From NCBI GenBank assembly GCA_029212885.1, contig JARGPC010000010.1, positions 25,014 to 89,013 of the forward strand: a DNA stretch of 64,000 nt, written 5' to 3'. Shown piece after piece: positions 60,338 through 64,000 of the stretch (the first letter of the stretch is position 1; the number at the start of each line of letters is the position of its first letter). Source of the DNA: Coxiellaceae bacterium. GTDB taxonomy: Bacteria; Pseudomonadota; Gammaproteobacteria; Coxiellales; Coxiellaceae. The translations under genes and the position numbers were made by a program. The notes below the pieces were generated by a model. That model was not told where the DNA came from. It ran no database searches and worked only from the letters and a program-made list of their open reading frames with translations.

Positions 60338-61825
60338 ATGGAGAAAGCTGATACAGATGTCTTGCTCATTGGTGCGGGTATCATGAGCTCAACATTGGCT
60401 GTGATGCTTAAGGAGCTTAATCCTGACTTGAGTATCGAGCTGCATGAGGTACTTGAAAGTGAGGCGCTAGAGAGCTCGAATGCTTGGAATAATGCTGGCA
60501 CAGGCCATGCGGCACTTTGCGAGATGAACTATACGCCGGAGAATGCTGATGGCACGATAGATATATCCAAAGCTTTGGAGGTCAATACCGAATTTGATTT
60601 GTCTCGGCAGCTGTGGTCTTACCTTGTAAAAGAAGGTACGATCAAAGATCCTCAACGATTTATTCATGCGGTACCGCATTACAGTTTTGTGACGGGTGAT
60701 AATGTCAGTTACCTTAAGAAACGCCATGCTGCACTTACGGCAAATCATTGTTATAAAGGTATGCTTTATACCGAAGATAAAAACCAAATAAATGAGTGGG
60801 CGCCGCTAGTCATGCAGGACCGGGACCCTAGCGAAATGGTTGCCATGACGCAGATGACTACTGGAACGGATGTTGATTACGGGTCATTAACGACACTTTT
60901 ATTAGGCTCATTAAAGTCACACGATGGATTTACGCCTCACTTTTTGAGCGAAGTTAAGGATATGAAGCGTGACGGCGGCCGTTGGAAGGTTCGTGTTAAA
61001 GATAAAAAAACAGGTCGCAAACGCAATGTTACTGCGAATTTTGTTTTTATTGGTGCAGGAGGCGCATCTATTACTCTGCTTCATAAGGCTGGTATTTCCG
61101 AAGGAAAGCATTATGCAGGATTTCCAGTAAGCGGTATTTGGTTACGCACGGATAATCAAGATATTTGCTCTAAGCACAATGCTAAAGTTTATGGTTTAGC
61201 CTCGGTGGGTTCACCTCCTATGTCGGTGCCTCATTTAGATTGTCGACATATTGATGGCAAGGTCTCATTATTATTTGGGCCTTTTGCTGGGTTCTCCACT
61301 AAGTTTTTGAAGTACGGTTCTGATTTGGATTTATTCCGTTCACTCGATTTACAAAATCTCTTACCATTACTGGCCGTTGGTAGGGATGATATGGATCTAA
61401 CAAAATACCTTATTGGCCAAGTGTTGGAAACTCCGGAAGAGAGAATAGAAGCATTGCGCGAATATTTTCCGGATGCTAAGTCTGAGGATTGGCGGCTTCA
61501 AGTGGCGGGTCAGCGGGTTCAAATTATTAGACCAGACGCCAAGCATGGGGGTGCTTTACAATTTGGTACGCAATTGCTGGGGGCTAAGGATAATTCACTA
61601 TTGGCAATGCTTGGAGCGTCGCCTGGTGCTTCAACAGCGGTTAGTATTATGGTTGATGTTATTGAGCAGTGCTTTAAAGATCTACTCGAGCAACCCGATG
61701 TGATGAAGAAGCTAAAAAAAATGATCCCCTCCTATGGCCAATCAATTATTGATGATGAGGCGCTTTGTAGGCGTATTCGAGATGAGACAGCTGAGGTTTT
61801 ACGTATTGGCAAACAAAATTGGTAA
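60338..61825 (+). CDS. mqo: Malate:quinone oxidoreductase
   Basis: 495 residues. FAD motif [18 protein letters not shown] at the start, then [22 protein letters not shown], an Mqo hallmark, and [20 protein letters not shown] near the C terminus. It oxidises malate to oxaloacetate and passes electrons to quinone at the inner membrane, replacing or backing up NAD malate dehydrogenase in the TCA cycle. GAGGAG precedes the ATG at 60338; a TTG three bases earlier is less likely. Confidence 0.95.
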   Translation: MEKADTDVLLIGAGIMSSTLAVMLKELNPDLSIELHEVLESEALESSNAWNNAGTGHAALCEMNYTPENADGTIDISKALEVNTEFDLSRQLWSYLVKEGTIKDPQRFIHAVPHYSFVTGDNVSYLKKRHAALTANHCYKGMLYTEDKNQINEWAPLVMQDRDPSEMVAMTQMTTGTDVDYGSLTTLLLGSLKSHDGFTPHFLSEVKDMKRDGGRWKVRVKDKKTGRKRNVTANFVFIGAGGASITLLHKAGISEGKHYAGFPVSGIWLRTDNQDICSKHNAKVYGLASVGSPPMSVPHLDCRHIDGKVSLLFGPFAGFSTKFLKYGSDLDLFRSLDLQNLLPLLAVGRDDMDLTKYLIGQVLETPEERIEALREYFPDAKSEDWRLQVAGQRVQIIRPDAKHGGALQFGTQLLGAKDNSLLAMLGASPGASTAVSIMVDVIEQCFKDLLEQPDVMKKLKKMIPSYGQSIIDDEALCRRIRDETAEVLRIGKQNW

Positions 61826-61826
61826 G

Positions 61827-62333
61827 TCATATAGACAGCGCTTTTAACCAAGCAAATTTTTTGGCTTCAAAGCCCATGCTGGCATAGGCAGGGCTGGTAG
61901 ATGGGCACTTCACGCTATGTATAGTATTGGCTATTAATTCAACGCTGATCACATGGCGGTTAAATAATTCAAATGCTTTGCCGCCATTGAGTAGCACGCG
62001 TTGAACAGAAGGATGTTGCTCGAACCACGTTTTAAAATCATTCACAATAATACTCTCAGTTTGAATTGCGCTATCTAAACTGCCCGATCGATGACAGCTA
62101 GCGAGAACATCCCATAGAGCGATTTTGCTTTTACGCAGTGCATCGAGTCGTTGCTGGTAGGGGGCGGTTGCTTTAACGTTGGTCACGCTTTGCATAATGG
62201 ACCAAAATGCATTGCGCGGGTGAGCGTAATATTGCTGTGCTTCAAGGCTTGCGATGCCAGGCATCGATCCAAGGATTAATGTGGTGGCATCTTCAGCAGA
62301 AACGTCATTAAAGCATTGGCTGTTATTATTCAT
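61827..62333 (-). CDS. DNA-deoxyinosine (hypoxanthine-DNA) glycosylase, UDG superfamily
   Basis: 168 residues. The start TTLILGSMPGIASLEAQQYY, followed by HPRNAFWSIM, is the signature of the family 6 hypoxanthine-DNA glycosylases, with Asn in the RNAFW block. The second active-site loop is VKCPSTSPAYA near the C terminus. It excises deaminated adenine (hypoxanthine) from DNA. Convergent with mqo, one base between stops. Confidence 0.88.
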   Translation of the reverse strand: MNNNSQCFNDVSAEDATTLILGSMPGIASLEAQQYYAHPRNAFWSIMQSVTNVKATAPYQQRLDALRKSKIALWDVLASCHRSGSLDSAIQTESIIVNDFKTWFEQHPSVQRVLLNGGKAFELFNRHVISVELIANTIHSVKCPSTSPAYASMGFEAKKFAWLKALSI

Positions 62334-62426
62334 CGAGACAAATACGGTATATGAAAAAAGGTAGTGGGAGTGTAATATCTATTGGGTTATGAGTAAAGTT
62401 GGCACTAACTATCGATGGAGAATAGT

Positions 62427-62522
62427 ATGGTAGATTTAGGTAAATCTTGGGATGATATATTCCAATTAATCGATGAATTTCACTATGATATCGAGCTTGA
62501 AAAATCACCTATAGATAAATAA
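62427..62522 (+). CDS. Possible 31-residue acidic small protein
   Basis: Starts MVDLGKSWDDIFQLIDEFHY and ends KSPIDK. GGAG lies six bases upstream of the ATG. No homolog recognised; it may be a real small protein, an antitoxin-like remnant or noise. Confidence 0.3.
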   Translation: MVDLGKSWDDIFQLIDEFHYDIELEKSPIDK

Positions 62523-62631
62523 AGAAAAGTATTTTTGTATTTATAATAATACTTTAATTCAGACAAAAGCTATTGCGAACGAATGTTTCAGGAGAATATA
62601 ATCGAATTCTTTTGAATAAGTAGATTTTCTA

Positions 62632-63347
62632 ATGTTTATAAATACTTTAAATAATATGGGCTACCAAGCGGAGAAAATGGATTTGTACTCAATGCTATTT
62701 GTTGAGAATGCTGCGCAGCTAGGCAAGCAGGGTCATCAATCATTAGAAATAGGTTGTGGCTATGGTGTTGCAGCAGTTAGTGCAATAAAAGCAGGTGCAA
62801 AGCTGTATTGTAATGACTTAGATCAAAGGCACCTGGATGTTCTAGAAAAAAAACTTGAGGTATCTGAGCGAAACAATTGTCATATGGTTTCAGGAGATTT
62901 TAGATTTGCAGATTTTGAAAGCAGTACTTTAGTAGTATTTTGTGTAGCCGTGTCTTACACTTTTTTGATGGTGAGAGTATTGAGGTAATTTTAAAAAAAA
63001 TAAGAAACTGGTTAGTCCAGGGAGGTGAGTTATTTATAATTGTTGAAACTCCGTTTTTAGGCAACTGGACTAAGTTTATACCAATATATAACAACAATAA
63101 AAAAAATAATGCTAAGTGGCCAGGATATGCTGAGGTTACAACGGTATTCGAAGACTCTGGTAGGGCTAGTAATTTACCAGAGTTTATGCATTTTTTTGAT
63201 ATAGATACCATGGCTCGAGTGCTTAGCGATTGTGGGTTCTCAGTTGAAAGAATATCTTATATAGATCGTGCAACAACGTTTCCTGAAGACTTGTTGTTGG
63301 ATGGCCGTGAAAGTCTTGGTGTGATTGCAAAAAAAATTGAGGCGTGA
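62632..63347 (+). pseudogene. Class I SAM methyltransferase broken by a one-base frameshift
   Basis: The first frame (62632-62988) has motif I LEIGCGYGVAAVSAIKAGAK and the acidic NDLDQRHLDVLEKK. The second (open from about 62919 to 63347) continues with CSRVLHFFDGESIEVILKKI, GGELFIIVETPFLG and an end typical of the fold. The two join into one about 238-residue protein if one T is added to the T4 run at 62938-62941, giving TLVVFLCSRVLHFF. Either a real mutation or a sequencing error. Substrate unknown. Confidence 0.75.
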
Positions 63348-63348
63348 A

Positions 63349-63798
63349 ATGAATTTCCTTACATTGATTAAATCAAATGTTTCAGCGGGTAAATATCCTA
63401 ATGAGATATTAGATTTAAAAAAACACCATGGCTTTTGGTATATAAAATACAAAGTGAAGTTGATGCCGCAAGAAAGGGAGTTGCCCTTAGCGGACTTTTT
63501 AAATAATGATGACTTGGTTCTTGGTGTAAGCCCTGTCGAGATAAGGGCGCTGACTCAACTTGAAAGTTATTTTGAAAAAGAACCTCAGTATAATATTGAT
63601 GCTGAAATGTTTAATGAAAAAACTAAGACTTATGAGATAATTTTAAAAAATAAATACACTAAAATTCATACGCTCTCAATAAATATGGATGACGTTGCCT
63701 TTTCTGGTGTGCTTTGTGATTTATCGCAAGAAGAAGCATTTAGATTGGGTTATAGTTATGCGCTACGAAAAGGTCAAATTAATGATAATGCCAAATAA
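63349..63798 (+). CDS. Orphan protein of 149 residues
   Basis: Begins MNFLTLIKSNVSAGKYPNEI. Mixed alpha/beta composition, soluble, no signal peptide, family not recognised; blocks such as GFWYIKYKVKLMPQERELPL and LSQEEAFRLGYSYALRKGQI look like a folded domain. GAGG lies six bases before the ATG, immediately after the frameshifted methyltransferase stop, so the two were one operon. Its end overlaps the next start. Confidence 0.55.
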   Translation: MNFLTLIKSNVSAGKYPNEILDLKKHHGFWYIKYKVKLMPQERELPLADFLNNDDLVLGVSPVEIRALTQLESYFEKEPQYNIDAEMFNEKTKTYEIILKNKYTKIHTLSINMDDVAFSGVLCDLSQEEAFRLGYSYALRKGQINDNAK

Positions 63799-64000
63799 GA
63801 ATGCATTGTTTTCAAAGTATTTTTTGTCTCTAGCTTTTGTATATTTTACTGCAATTATAACGACTACTGTTTCCGCAAATTATTTTTTTTCTATAGGGTC
63901 ATTTTATTTTGCTGGGGGAATATTTATATTTCCATTGTCATTACATAACTCCCTTGTGCAGCAGTCAATAACTAAGGCCAGCGTGCACCATCTATCTCTA
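63788..64000 (+). CDS. Partial membrane protein, possibly VUT/YhhQ-like
   Basis: Open to the window edge, 71 residues visible. Two hydrophobic segments (FLSLAFVYFTAIITTTVSAN, then IGSFYFAGGIFIFPLS) resemble the first spans of YhhQ/VUT queuosine-precursor transporters (ANI.S.GPF..saGtllFPl), but the sequence after FPLS diverges from that family. Starts within the end of the preceding gene; an ATG at 63782 is an alternative. Confidence 0.35.
   Translation, partial: MPNKNALFSKYFLSLAFVYFTAIITTTVSANYFFSIGSFYFAGGIFIFPLSLHNSLVQQSITKASVHHLSL

Noticed and set aside
62938..62944. Programmed -1 frameshift in the methyltransferase
   Set aside because: The sequence does not form a standard X-XXY-YYZ slippery heptamer in the right frame and no strong downstream structure is seen.
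1..64000. tRNA, rRNA or riboswitch genes
   Set aside because: I looked in the intergenic gaps for cloverleaf-like sequences and known leader motifs and saw none; a covariance search could still find a small RNA.

Overview
The window looks like the chromosome of a host-associated gammaproteobacterium of the Legionellales/Coxiellaceae kind. G+C is moderate to low. Housekeeping genes have clear gammaproteobacterial relatives (gloB, rnhA-dnaQ, pepN, nhaA, mltD, ubiG, sohB, mqo). Between them lie several large orphan or eukaryote-like genes of the type that encode type IV (Dot/Icm) effectors. Genus cannot be fixed from sequence alone, and no Dot/Icm structural gene lies in the window.

Layout. 0-6.2 kb: DUF2845 protein, RRM protein, YjdM, PEBP-like protein, an orphan membrane protein, folD and a GDSL lipase. 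6.4-14.3 kb: secreted papain-like protease, a 1774-residue ankyrin protein and a multi-pass membrane protein, followed by decayed fragments of a paralog of that membrane protein and of a DUF1016 nuclease. 14.8-25 kb: mltD, an orphan effector-like gene, then gloB / yafS-like / rnhA-dnaQ, with two tandem paralogous orphan genes lying between the yafS-like gene and rnhA. 25-30.3 kb: two sodium/proton antiporters and pepN. 30.3-33.5 kb: transposase debris, an orphan protein with a possible Fe(II)/2-oxoglutarate oxygenase core, and a small secreted Cys-rich protein. 33.7-38 kb: xylose operon (transporter, xylB, xylA). 38-44.8 kb: a palindrome-rich element, two orphan genes (one with IQ calmodulin-binding-type motifs), a DUF924 gene and a phospholipase D-like gene. 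44.9-49.7 kb (minus strand): Ntn hydrolase, sohB, CDF transporter, HPt protein, ubiG, gph. 49.8-51.6 kb: APH-like kinase and SDR. 52-57.6 kb (minus): a five-gene tripartite ABC efflux operon. 57.7-64 kb: M32 carboxypeptidase, prephenate-dehydratase-like protein, mqo, DNA glycosylase, a frameshifted methyltransferase, an orphan and a partial membrane protein.

The most interesting signal is regulatory. Upstream of five large effector-like genes (ankyrin, 16546, 22083, 30887 and the PLD gene) there is a tandem YTTAAK-N5-YTTAAK repeat, the PmrA-box architecture, perfect in two cases and degenerate in the others. Each is followed at exactly 10 bp by a -10-like hexamer. This suggests a small PmrA-type effector regulon spread among housekeeping genes.

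Other structure includes a family of dispersed palindromic elements whose stems show compensatory changes, and G-tracts of seven or eight bases that occur only on the + strand. There are also several gene remnants, pointing to ongoing gene decay.
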